Shown piece by piece: positions 20,539-27,928 of a stretch of 30,201 bases of DNA (its first letter is position 1; each line of letters begins with the position of its first letter). The notes under the pieces were generated by a model. It worked only from the letters and a program-made list of their open reading frames with translations, did not search any database and was not told the origin of the DNA. A program made the translations under genes and the position numbers. The stretch comes from a bacterium. Its GTDB lineage: Bacteria; JAUVQV01; DATDCY01. The DNA is taken from assembly GCA_036524115.1 (NCBI GenBank), contig DATDCY010000001.1, positions 1 to 30,201 on the forward strand, given 5' to 3'.

Positions 20539-21726
20539 TCAGGCCCGGCCGCAGACCCGCTCGATCTCACGCGCGGTCGCCCCGGCCAGCGCGCCTACCG
20601 GAAACTCCTGGACGATGCGCTCCCGGCAGCGGGCGCCGCGCGCCCGCCGATCGTCCGCCGGCTCGGCCAGCAGCCTGAGCAGACCCCCCGCGAGGGCGGC
20701 CGGGTCCTCCGGGGGGACGACGATCCCCTCGGCGCCGACGATGCGCGCCGCGTCGCCGACGTCCGTGACCACGCACGGCACGCCGCAGGCCATGGCCTCG
20801 CCGACGACGTTCGGGAAGCCCTCACCGCGCGAGGAGAGCGCCAGCACGTCGAGCGCCCCGTACACCGCGGGCATGTCGGAACGGGCGCCGGCCCACACCA
20901 GCGCCCGCTCCAATCCCAGTTGCGCCGCCAGCGCGCGCAGCCCCTCGGCGTGCGGCGTCGAGCCCTCCCCGACGCAGACGAACCGGGCGCCGGGATCTTC
21001 CCGCAGCACGAGCGCCGCCGCGCGGAGGAAGGTCCCGTGGTCCTTCATCGGGTCCAGCCGGCCGACGATTCCGGCGAGCCGCGCGCCGGGATTGACCCCC
21101 CACTCGGCCCGCACGCGGCGCCGGCCTTCCGGGTCCGGGCGAAAGCGGCCGGTGTCGATCCCGTTGGAGACGACCGCGGCGTTGCGCCGCGAGAACCCCC
21201 GCGACAGCGCGTAGTCGCGGCCGGCGAAGGAGTTGTAGATGACCAGGTCCGCCGCGCGCGACGCCATCGCCGCCATGCGCCAGACCCGCGCCTCGGAACG
21301 GGCATAGCGCGTGAAATCCATGTAGGAGGAGCGCACGCCGAAGACGACCTTCGCCCCGCCGAGGCGGCCGCCAGCCAGCGCGTAGAGATTGGCGATGTCG
21401 AGCGAGCCGTAGATCGCGTCGATGCGCGCGCCGCGGATCAGGCGCACCAGCCGCGCGAGCGGGCCGGCGAGGTCCCAGGGGCCGGTCTTGCCGAGGGAGA
21501 CGAGCCGGACGCCGGGAAGCGCCCCGACCGCGGCACGCAGGGGACCGCGGTCGTAGAGCACCGCCACGGTGATGTCGAAACGCGATCGGTCCAGCCCGCC
21601 CGCGAGCTCGACCAGCTGCCGTTCCGCCCCGCCGGCCTCGAGGGACCGCGCCAGCAGGAGCAACCGCAGCGGCTCAGACGCCGACGTGCCGCCCGATGGC
21701 CCGCCGGACCGCGGTGCTCTGGTCAA
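20539..21726 (-). CDS. GT4-family glycosyltransferase
   Basis: A retaining GT-B glycosyltransferase of about 376-395 aa. The N-terminal domain opens LRLLLLARSLEAGGAERQ, the classic GT4 acceptor-side start. The C-terminal donor domain has VVSNGIDTGRFRP, GIVGRLDPMKDHGTFLRA and the E-x7-E motif in RGEGFPNVVGEAMACGVPCV. It transfers a sugar from a nucleotide donor, probably for a cell-surface polysaccharide or glycolipid. The start is uncertain: the only standard codon before the first strand is TTG 21726, which would overlap the PilZ gene by 53 nt, while a CTG at 21669 would fit the family start and begin just after the PilZ stop. It is the second gene of a PilZ-GT operon, suggesting c-di-GMP-linked glycan synthesis (inference). 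Confidence 0.88.
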   Translation of the reverse strand: MTRAPRSGGPSGGTSASEPLRLLLLARSLEAGGAERQLVELAGGLDRSRFDITVAVLYDRGPLRAAVGALPGVRLVSLGKTGPWDLAGPLARLVRLIRGARIDAIYGSLDIANLYALAGGRLGGAKVVFGVRSSYMDFTRYARSEARVWRMAAMASRAADLVIYNSFAGRDYALSRGFSRRNAAVVSNGIDTGRFRPDPEGRRRVRAEWGVNPGARLAGIVGRLDPMKDHGTFLRAAALVLREDPGARFVCVGEGSTPHAEGLRALAAQLGLERALVWAGARSDMPAVYGALDVLALSSRGEGFPNVVGEAMACGVPCVVTDVGDAARIVGAEGIVVPPEDPAALAGGLLRLLAEPADDRRARGARCRERIVQEFPVGALAGATAREIERVCGRA

Positions 21727-22012
21727 CGAACCTGCCGCCGACTTCGAAGCCGGCCCGCCCCGGCAGCTCGCGGACCCACGCCGTCCTCCCGAACGAGCGC
21801 ACCGGCTGTTCGCCGGGGACGATCAGCTCGAGCAGGAGGCCCGCCTTCGGGCGCAGGCCGCCGGTGCACTGGAAGCGCAAGCCGTCCAGGCTCAGGTCGC
21901 GGACGTTTCCCTCGCGGTAGCCGTTCTTGCCGGCGACCGGGATGACGCGGTAGCGCATCGGGAAGACGCGGTTGACGCGCGGCGAGCGGCGGCGTTCCCC
22001 GTTGGCGTTCAT
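21674..22012 (-). CDS. PilZ domain protein
   Basis: A 112-aa single-domain protein. The c-di-GMP-binding signature of PilZ is complete: RRSPR near the N-terminus (RxxxR, R8-R12) and DLSLDG (DxSxxG, D39-G44). The C-terminus completes the small barrel (GFEVGGRFVDQ). It should bind c-di-GMP in the cytoplasm. ATG 22012 is chosen over an in-frame GTG 9 nt upstream because the promoter -10 ends 7 nt before the ATG and overlaps the GTG. It lies upstream of and overlaps a glycosyltransferase gene and diverges from a GAF-degenerate GGDEF gene, so a shared c-di-GMP theme is likely. Confidence 0.88.
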   Translation of the reverse strand: MNANGERRRSPRVNRVFPMRYRVIPVAGKNGYREGNVRDLSLDGLRFQCTGGLRPKAGLLLELIVPGEQPVRSFGRTAWVRELPGRAGFEVGGRFVDQSTAVRRAIGRHVGV

Positions 22013-22019
22013 GGCGCCC

Positions 22020-22049
22020 ACTATCCCTTACCGTCTCGCGCCTTGTCAA
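22020..22049 (-). promoter_or_regulatory. Promoter of PilZ-GT operon, leaderless spacing
   Basis: On the minus strand TTGACA (22049-22044), an 18-nt spacer, GATAGT (22025-22020), then 7 nt to ATG 22012. This is the best -35 match among the leaderless-type promoters of the window. Confidence 0.65.
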
Positions 22050-22083
22050 CGGGCAACTTGCTTTCCATCCCCGCACGCCGGCA

Positions 22084-22112
22084 TTGACAAGACCGCGGGA
22101 ATGCTTGAGAAT
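22084..22112 (+). promoter_or_regulatory. Promoter of GAF-GGDEF-like gene
   Basis: TTGACA (22084-22089), a 17-nt spacer, GAGAAT (22107-22112). The leader is about 35-40 nt and ends with a GGAGGAG ribosome site (22138-22144), so this gene has a conventional leader, unlike its divergent PilZ neighbour. Confidence 0.55.
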
Positions 22113-22154
22113 TCTTTCGGCAACGAGCAGCGGACCCGGAGGAGCTTCTCAGCC

Positions 22155-23618
22155 ATGCCAAACGCCCAGTCGCGCGCCGCGCGCAGGACCATCGGCGAGT
22201 TCGAGCGCGACATCGATGATCTCGCCGCCGGCGTCACGGACCTCGGGCGCTGCCTGCCGGCCTTCGCGGCCACGCTCTCGACGTTTCTCGAAGGCGCCGA
22301 CGTGACCCTCCACCTCTACGAGGAGGAGGACGACGAGATGATCCTGCGGGGCGCGACGCGCAGGATCTCGTTTTCCGGCGAGCCGCCGCGGTTCGCCGCC
22401 GAGGGCTCGGTCCCGGGCCTGGCGATGGCCGAGCGCCGCATCGTCTCGCTCACCGAGGACCCCCGCGCCCCCGGCGGGAAGCTCCGCGCCGAGGAGCACA
22501 TCGTCCCGCTCGCGGCGGGGAACCGTCCGCTCGGCACGGTGACGGTTGCCCGCGTGGCGGCCGAGTCGATCTCGCCGGTGCGCCTGGACCGCGCCCGGCG
22601 CGGCATCCTGCGCTTCGCCGAGGCGCTCGCGAAGGCCCGCGACGAGGAGATCCTCTCCCGCCGGATGAACCGCCTCTCGGCGATCAACGAGTTCGGCGTC
22701 ATCCTCGTTTCCACGCTCGGCCTCGAGGAGGTGCCGGCGCTCGCGACGGCGATGACCTCCTTCATCATGGGGTCCGAGGGGTGCGTGCTGCGGCTGCGCG
22801 ACGCGAAGACCGGCCAGAGCGCCGTCAAGGACGCGCACGGCCTGCGCGACGCCGCCTCGAGCCGCGAGATCCTGCGGCTGGAGGCCCGCGCCGCGGAGGC
22901 GGTGCTGCGCAGCGGCAAGCCCCTGCTCGTGCGGGACGCCGCGCGCGACGAGCGCTTCAGCGACTGCGCGGAGCGGGTGCGGACCTTCATCTGCTCGCCG
23001 CTTGCCGGCGCGGAGGGGACGATCGGGACCCTCACGCTCTTCAACAAGGACCCCGGCAGCGCGCTCGTGCCGCCCCGCTTCGGCCCGGACGACCAGGAGG
23101 TGCTCCTGCACCTGGTGCGCTACGTCGAGAAGGCGATCGCGAACGCCACCCTGCTGGCGCGGACCCGCGAGCTCTCCGAGCGCGACGAGCTGACCGGCCT
23201 CCCCGACCGCGCGAGCTTCCGCTCGCGGCTGCTCTCGGAGATCAGCCGCGCCCGCCGCTTCCAGCTGCGCATCTCGCTGGTCATCTGCGAGGTGCTCCCC
23301 CCCGCTCCGGAGACCGCCGGCAACGGCGCCATGGAGGAGATGGTGCGCAGCGCCGCCCAGGCGATCCGCACCGCGCTGCGCGACTACGACACCGTCGCCC
23401 GGATCTCCGACCGCGCGTTCGGCATCATTCTGCCGCAGATGCAGAACGGGGCGGCGAGCCCGATCGCGCGGATCCAGGCGGCGATCGAGAAGGAGATCGA
23501 AGCGCACCGCGCCGCGACCACGGCCCCCCAGGTGCGGGTGCGCTTCTCGCACGCGAGCTTCCCGGACGACGGCACGAGCGGCGAGCAGATCCTCTCGCGG
23601 CTCGAGCAGCCGGGCTAG
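22155..23618 (+). CDS. GAF-GAF-degenerate GGDEF protein
   Basis: A 487-aa cytoplasmic protein with two GAF-like domains (about residues 30-165 and 185-325) and a GGDEF-like domain (about 340-487). The GGDEF domain has its usual entry ERDELTGLPDRASFRSRL and the strand AFGIILP, but the active-site GG(D/E)EF is replaced by SDRAF (residues 418-422) after ARI. Diguanylate cyclase activity is therefore not expected; it may bind GTP or c-di-GMP or act as a dimerisation module. GGAGGAG ending 10 nt before ATG 22155 selects this start over in-frame ATG 22100, which lies within the promoter. Its stop shares CTAG with the convergent DUF1847 gene. Confidence 0.85.
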   Translation: MPNAQSRAARRTIGEFERDIDDLAAGVTDLGRCLPAFAATLSTFLEGADVTLHLYEEEDDEMILRGATRRISFSGEPPRFAAEGSVPGLAMAERRIVSLTEDPRAPGGKLRAEEHIVPLAAGNRPLGTVTVARVAAESISPVRLDRARRGILRFAEALAKARDEEILSRRMNRLSAINEFGVILVSTLGLEEVPALATAMTSFIMGSEGCVLRLRDAKTGQSAVKDAHGLRDAASSREILRLEARAAEAVLRSGKPLLVRDAARDERFSDCAERVRTFICSPLAGAEGTIGTLTLFNKDPGSALVPPRFGPDDQEVLLHLVRYVEKAIANATLLARTRELSERDELTGLPDRASFRSRLLSEISRARRFQLRISLVICEVLPPAPETAGNGAMEEMVRSAAQAIRTALRDYDTVARISDRAFGIILPQMQNGAASPIARIQAAIEKEIEAHRAATTAPQVRVRFSHASFPDDGTSGEQILSRLEQPG

Positions 23619-24364
23619 GGCTCCCGCCCCTCCCCGTCCGGCACGACCAGCGGCACCTTCTGGAGCCTCTTGTAATAGAAGTGCTGCCCGTAGAGGACCG
23701 CGACCGGGTTGTGGCCGGTGACCCGGTCCTTGCAGACGAGCGTCGTCACCGGCGCACGCGAGTGCTTCGCGAAGAGCATGTCGTGGCCGACGCACAGCCC
23801 GACGATGACGTTCACGTCGGTGCCGGCGCGGTTGCACAGCTCGGCCTGCGCGATCGGGTTGCAGGCCGGCTCGAAGGTGCCGGGGCGCACCTTGTCGTGC
23901 TCCGCGAGCCCGAGGCGCAGCTTGTCGATGCTGCCGGCCTTGCAGCAGACCGAGAGCGGCTCGAGCCCCTGCGCCGCGAGGATGCGCGAGAGCTCCTCCG
24001 TCTCGCTCAGCAGGCCGATGCAGGTGGCGATGCCGACCTTGCGCCAGCCCATGAGCTTGGCGAGCGCGATCGTGTCCTCGACGCGGGTCCAGCGGGCCGT
24101 CACGGTGCCGGTGCCGGGGGTCTTCTCGTAGCAGAGCCCCTCGACCCGGCCCGCCGCCAGCGCGAGACGCGCGTCCTCGCCGTCGCCGGCGTACGTCGCG
24201 AACGCCGCCTCGATGAGATCCGCGTCCGTGCCCCCGGGGCAGTGCGCCGGCCGCGGCGGTGCCGTGGCCGGGTCGCCGCTCCAGCAGTTGGTCGTGCCGG
24301 TCTTCGCCCACACGGCGCTGCAGCGGCCGCAGGCGAGCTTCCCGGGCGCCCTCTCGTCGCTCAT
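23615..24364 (-). CDS. DUF1847 putative metal-binding protein
   Basis: A 249-aa protein resembling DUF1847. The N-terminus carries a cysteine set suited to a metal or Fe-S site (C12, C15, C27, C42). Further cysteines recur through the protein, for example in ATCIGLL, VCCKAGS, PACNPI, ELCNRAG, GLCVGHD and VCKDRVTGHNPVAVLYG, motifs typical of the family. No reaction is established for DUF1847. Its ATG overlaps the stop of the upstream PEP-binding gene (ATGA), so the two are translationally coupled. Its own stop and that of the convergent GAF gene are read from the same CTAG. Confidence 0.8.
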   Translation of the reverse strand: MSDERAPGKLACGRCSAVWAKTGTTNCWSGDPATAPPRPAHCPGGTDADLIEAAFATYAGDGEDARLALAAGRVEGLCYEKTPGTGTVTARWTRVEDTIALAKLMGWRKVGIATCIGLLSETEELSRILAAQGLEPLSVCCKAGSIDKLRLGLAEHDKVRPGTFEPACNPIAQAELCNRAGTDVNVIVGLCVGHDMLFAKHSRAPVTTLVCKDRVTGHNPVAVLYGQHFYYKRLQKVPLVVPDGEGREP

Positions 24365-26955
24365 TCCGCCGCCGATCCTAGCACTTCGCCGGTGGGCGGT
24401 ACAGGCTCGCCGGCCGGCTTCAGGTGCTCGCGCACGAACTCGTCGCGGTACCAGTTGGTCACGGCGTCGTTGAACATGGCCATGTCCAGCTGCTTGGTGT
24501 AGGCGGTGAGCCGCCCGAGCGCCTCGAGCGTGCGCTCGAGCGCGGGACGGCGGTACTTGGCGGCCTGCGCGCGGATCACGTCCTCGGCCACCCGCACCTG
24601 GAAGTCCATGCTCGCGAGGATCTCGGCGATCAACCGCACGCGGCGAAGGCGCCGGTCGACCGCCGCGCCGCCGCCCTTGAAGAAGAAGCGCACGTAGTTG
24701 TCGTTGAGCCGCTCGCCGACCCAGGCCTCGACCTGCGAGAAATGGTAGCCGAGGCGGATCGAGAAGTTCATGTAGTTGGCGCCGACCAGCGCCAGGCTCT
24801 TCTCCGCGGTGCCGCGCAGCTCCTCCTCCGAGATCGTGGCCGTGTGCGCCATCATCCCGAGAAGGCCCTTCACGTCGGCGGCGCGCGGCTCCGGCCAGGT
24901 CATCGCGCGCATCCCCCGCAGCAGCGCCGCGAACGGCACCGAAAGGACCGCCTCGGGCTCCACGGCGCGGCCGCCGCGCGACGCGAGCCCCCCGCCGAGG
25001 TCCAGCAGGTGGATGGCGACCGGGATTCCCGCCCGCAGCACGACGGCCCGCGCGCCGCCCTCGCCGAGCCCCTCGCCGAGCGCGAACATGGCGTCCATCG
25101 CCTTCTCGTGCGCATAGCGGGTGATGTCGTGGAAGGTCCGGCAGGCGTCCGGGCGGAACCCCTCGCCCGACGGGTCCGTGAGGTGCAGCGGCGTGATCCG
25201 CTCGAGCGCCCGCCCGAGCGCCAGCAGCAGCGGCGTGCCCTCGAGCACCTCGCGGCGGCCGGCGGCGTGGCGCAGCAGCTCCTCCACGCGCCCCTCGTAG
25301 ACGTTGCCGTTGAAGGCGTCGACGGTCACCTCGGCGCCCGGCTGGAGCACGGACGTCGCGCTCTCGGTGTCCAGCAGCGCCGGGACGCGGTACTCCCGCG
25401 CCAGCGAGGCCAGGTGACCCGTCGCCGAGCCGACGTCCGTGACCAGGGCCGCGGCGCGCGGGAGCGCCGCCGCCAGGCCGACGCCCGTGGTGCGCGCCAC
25501 GAGCACCGCGCCCGCGGGAAAGTCAGCGGCCTCCGCGTCGGAGCGCACGAGCACGACGGGCCCGGCGCCGACGCCCTTGCAGGCCACGACGCCGCGCTCG
25601 ATGAGGATGCGCCGCCCCGGCACCCGTCGCGGCGGGGCGGAGGCCGGCGTCGCGGCGATCAGCTGCAGCGGGCGCGACTGGAGGATCCAGAGCTTCCCGG
25701 CCCCGTCGAGCGCCCACTCCACGTCCTGCGGACGCCCGAAGTGCCGCTCGAGCGTGGCGCCGTGGCGGACCAACTCCGCGGCCTGGGCGTCGGTGAGGCA
25801 GGAGGCGGCCCGCTCGCCCTCGTCCACGGGCTCGCTGCGCACGCCGCCGGCGGCGTCCGCCACCTCGCGGACGGACTTTTCGACGATCCTGCGGCCGACC
25901 ACCGCGCCGGTAGCCCGGTCGAGCGTGAAGGTGTCCGTGTGCGCCGCGCCTTCGACCACCGTCGTGCCGAGCCCCCAGGCGCCGTTGGCGATCATGACCT
26001 CGCGCCCCGGATCGAGCGGATCGCGGGTGTAGAGCACGCCCGCCGCGCGCGCCTCGACCATACGCATCACGCCCACCGCCATGGCCATCTCCTCCTCCGC
26101 GAAGCCCTTGGTGCGGTAGTAGAAGATGGCGCGCGGCGTGAAGAGGCTGCCGAGAACATCGCAGTAGCGGCGGAGCACCTGCGCAGCCGGCACGTTGAGG
26201 AAGGTTGCGTACTGCCCCGCGAAGCTGAACTCGCCGTCCTCCCAGACCGCGCTGCTGCGCACCGCGAGGCCCTGGGCTCCCCCGTCCGCGAGGTCGGCCG
26301 CGGCCGCGCTGATCGCGCCGGCGATCTCCGCCGGCAGCGGTGCCGCCGCGATGAGTGCACGGATCTCCTCGCTCGCCCGCTCCATGTCCTCGAGCGCGTC
26401 CACTCTGAGTCCCGCCAGCCGTGCGCGCACCTGGTCGAGGATGCCCGAGTCCGCCATGAAGCGCGCAAACGCCGCCGCCGTGACGACGAAGCCGGGAGGC
26501 ACCGGCAGCGAGAGGTCGGCGGCGAGGCGTCCGAGGTGCCCCATCTTGCCGCCGGCGAGGTGCGCCGTCTCGGCGCTGATCTCGGCCAGGCGCAGCACCG
26601 GCGGCCCGCTTATGTCTATCCGCGCACCGCGCAGCGCTTCGTTCACCGCTGCGTCGATTGCCGCGTGCGCCCTGAGCAGGCCGGGATGGGGGCTACCCGT
26701 GAGCGTCTGCAGATGCTCGACGAGATGGCGCACATCGCCTGAGAGTCCCGCAACCGTCGTCCTGAGGTAGGCGCGATCGAACAGATACTCGCCGGAGCGT
26801 TTCTCTTCCAGATCCGCCATCGTCGCGAGCGCGGCGTTGTTTTCTTCGAGCAGGTGCTGGAATGCGGCGAGCTTCTCCGCGAGCGGATCCGGCGGGCCCG
26901 CGCCGCGGGCGCCCGGTTCGGCCCGTTTCCTGAAGAGATCGATCAGCTTTGCCAC
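24361..26955 (-). CDS. PEP/pyruvate-binding domain protein (PpsA/PPDK-like, without the PEP barrel)
   Basis: An 864-aa protein. Residues 1-130 are helical and unassigned. Residues about 132-480 resemble the ATP-grasp nucleotide-binding domain of PEP synthase/PPDK (LAGGKMGHLGRLAADLSLPVPPGF; LAVRSSAVWED; VGVMRMVEARAAGVLYTRDP). Residues about 490-570 are the swivelling phosphohistidine domain, with the expected histidine in GSATGHLASLAREY (H514). The remaining 290 residues do not show the PEP/pyruvate TIM barrel of true PpsA, so the phosphoryl acceptor is unknown. The GTG start follows a TATAAT by 6 nt. The downstream DUF1847 gene overlaps by 4 nt. It may be a phosphotransferase on a novel substrate or a regulator. 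Confidence 0.82.
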   Translation of the reverse strand: MAKLIDLFRKRAEPGARGAGPPDPLAEKLAAFQHLLEENNAALATMADLEEKRSGEYLFDRAYLRTTVAGLSGDVRHLVEHLQTLTGSPHPGLLRAHAAIDAAVNEALRGARIDISGPPVLRLAEISAETAHLAGGKMGHLGRLAADLSLPVPPGFVVTAAAFARFMADSGILDQVRARLAGLRVDALEDMERASEEIRALIAAAPLPAEIAGAISAAAADLADGGAQGLAVRSSAVWEDGEFSFAGQYATFLNVPAAQVLRRYCDVLGSLFTPRAIFYYRTKGFAEEEMAMAVGVMRMVEARAAGVLYTRDPLDPGREVMIANGAWGLGTTVVEGAAHTDTFTLDRATGAVVGRRIVEKSVREVADAAGGVRSEPVDEGERAASCLTDAQAAELVRHGATLERHFGRPQDVEWALDGAGKLWILQSRPLQLIAATPASAPPRRVPGRRILIERGVVACKGVGAGPVVLVRSDAEAADFPAGAVLVARTTGVGLAAALPRAAALVTDVGSATGHLASLAREYRVPALLDTESATSVLQPGAEVTVDAFNGNVYEGRVEELLRHAAGRREVLEGTPLLLALGRALERITPLHLTDPSGEGFRPDACRTFHDITRYAHEKAMDAMFALGEGLGEGGARAVVLRAGIPVAIHLLDLGGGLASRGGRAVEPEAVLSVPFAALLRGMRAMTWPEPRAADVKGLLGMMAHTATISEEELRGTAEKSLALVGANYMNFSIRLGYHFSQVEAWVGERLNDNYVRFFFKGGGAAVDRRLRRVRLIAEILASMDFQVRVAEDVIRAQAAKYRRPALERTLEALGRLTAYTKQLDMAMFNDAVTNWYRDEFVREHLKPAGEPVPPTGEVLGSAAE

Positions 26956-26961
26956 GCTGCC

Positions 26962-26967
26962 ATTATA
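26962..26967 (-). promoter_or_regulatory. -10 hexamer of PEP-binding gene, leaderless spacing
   Basis: Perfect TATAAT on the minus strand, followed by 6 nt and GTG 26955. No clear -35 is present at 17-18 nt. Confidence 0.5.
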
Positions 26968-27031
26968 GGGCGTGTCGCGCTGATGCGAAATCCAACCTTC
27001 GTCCGCATCTTGCAGAATATTTTTATAATGA

Positions 27032-27060
27032 TTGACTTCGCATTGTTATATAATTATAAT
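27032..27060 (+). promoter_or_regulatory. Strong sigma-70-type promoter of GntR regulator operon
   Basis: TTGACT (27032-27037), a 17-nt spacer and perfect TATAAT (27055-27060) in an AT-rich island. Predicted start is about 27067, giving a leader of about 70 nt. The hexamer overlaps TTATA-TAAT-TATAA, an inverted repeat. Confidence 0.7.
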
Positions 27061-27078
27061 GTTTGATGTGTTTCACAA

Positions 27079-27094
27079 ATTCATGGTTATGAAT
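27079..27094. promoter_or_regulatory. Candidate operator (ATTCAT-GGTT-ATGAAT)
   Basis: A perfect 6-bp inverted repeat with a 4-nt spacer lies just downstream of the predicted transcription start, a good place for repression by the GntR protein encoded next. A smaller palindrome TGTG-TTT-CACA (27067-27077) adjoins it. Confidence 0.4.
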
Positions 27095-27096
27095 AT

Positions 27097-27123
27097 GGCC
27101 CGGTAATGGTGAACCATCGGGCC
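27097..27123 (+). promoter_or_regulatory. Leader hairpin before GntR start
   Basis: GGCCCG pairs with CGGGCC, enclosing ATGGT-GA-ACCAT with a 3-nt bulge. It ends just before the GAGAGG ribosome site (27126-27131) and could affect translation. Confidence 0.4.
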
Positions 27124-27137
27124 AAGAGAGGCAAGAA

Positions 27138-27899
27138 ATGACGGGAATGGCGGACACGAAGACCCAGACGCAGGTTGACCGCGAGAACCCGCAGAAGCTC
27201 TACCTTCAGCTCTACGGGATCATCAAGGGGAAGATCGAGCGCGGCGAGTGGCCGGTCGAGTCGCAGATTCCGACCGAGGAGGAACTCTGCCGCCTCTTCG
27301 AGGTCAGCAAGGCGACGGTCAGGATCGCGGTGGCCGAGCTGGTGCGCGAGGGCTACCTGCGCCGCCACCAAGGCAAGGGGACCTTCGTCTGCAAGCGCGT
27401 GATCCCCGAGGGCCTCTCGATGCTCACGAGCTTCAAGGAGAACATGCTCGAGGCGGGGGTCGACTTCGAGACGCGGGTGCTCGCGCAGACCGTGATGATG
27501 CTGACCGACGACCTGGACCTCAAGCTCGACGTCGCCGAGGACAAGCACATCATCTACGTCAAGCGGGTGCGCCTCGTCGGCGAGGAGCCCGTGCTGCTCC
27601 AGGAGACGTACCTGCCGCACGCCGTGTGCCCGGCGCTGCTGGCCGAGACGCTCGAGGGCCAGCAGTCGGTGCTCGAGCTGCTCGAGCGGCTCTGCGCCGT
27701 GCGGGTGACCCGCGTGCGCGACTACATCGAGGTCATCGCGCTCGCGCCCGAGGAGGCCGACGTCCTCGGTCTCCCCGCCGGCTCCCCGGCGCTGCTGCTG
27801 GAGCAGTACTTCTACGCCGGCGAGTCGCAGGTCATGTACACTCGCTCCGTCAAGCGGCCGGAGCGGTTCCGGTTCTTCATCGAGTTCGAGCGCAAGTGA
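27138..27899 (+). CDS. GntR-family transcriptional regulator, HutC/UTRA type
   Basis: A 253-aa regulator. The winged helix-turn-helix is at residues about 18-88: LYLQLYGIIKGKIERGEWP, IPTEEELCRLFEVSKATVRIAVAELVREGYLRRHQGKGTFV. This is a textbook GntR N-terminus. The UTRA ligand domain covers about 95-250, with the typical VKRVRLVGEEPVLLQETYLP and PALLLEQYFYAGESQVMYTRSVKR. It binds DNA as a dimer and releases it on binding a small effector, which the sequence does not identify. GAGAGG lies 6 nt before ATG 27138. An AT-rich promoter with inverted repeats lies upstream, suggesting autoregulation. It leads a cluster with CBS, kinase and receiver genes at short spacing. Confidence 0.93.
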   Translation: MTGMADTKTQTQVDRENPQKLYLQLYGIIKGKIERGEWPVESQIPTEEELCRLFEVSKATVRIAVAELVREGYLRRHQGKGTFVCKRVIPEGLSMLTSFKENMLEAGVDFETRVLAQTVMMLTDDLDLKLDVAEDKHIIYVKRVRLVGEEPVLLQETYLPHAVCPALLAETLEGQQSVLELLERLCAVRVTRVRDYIEVIALAPEEADVLGLPAGSPALLLEQYFYAGESQVMYTRSVKRPERFRFFIEFERK

Positions 27900-27928
27900 C
27901 CCGCGGCAGCGTCAAAGGAGACAAAGCG

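Noticed and set aside
22100-22154. Upstream ATG of the GAF-GGDEF-like gene
   Set aside because: It lies within the promoter spacer, and GGAGGAG directs initiation to ATG 22155.
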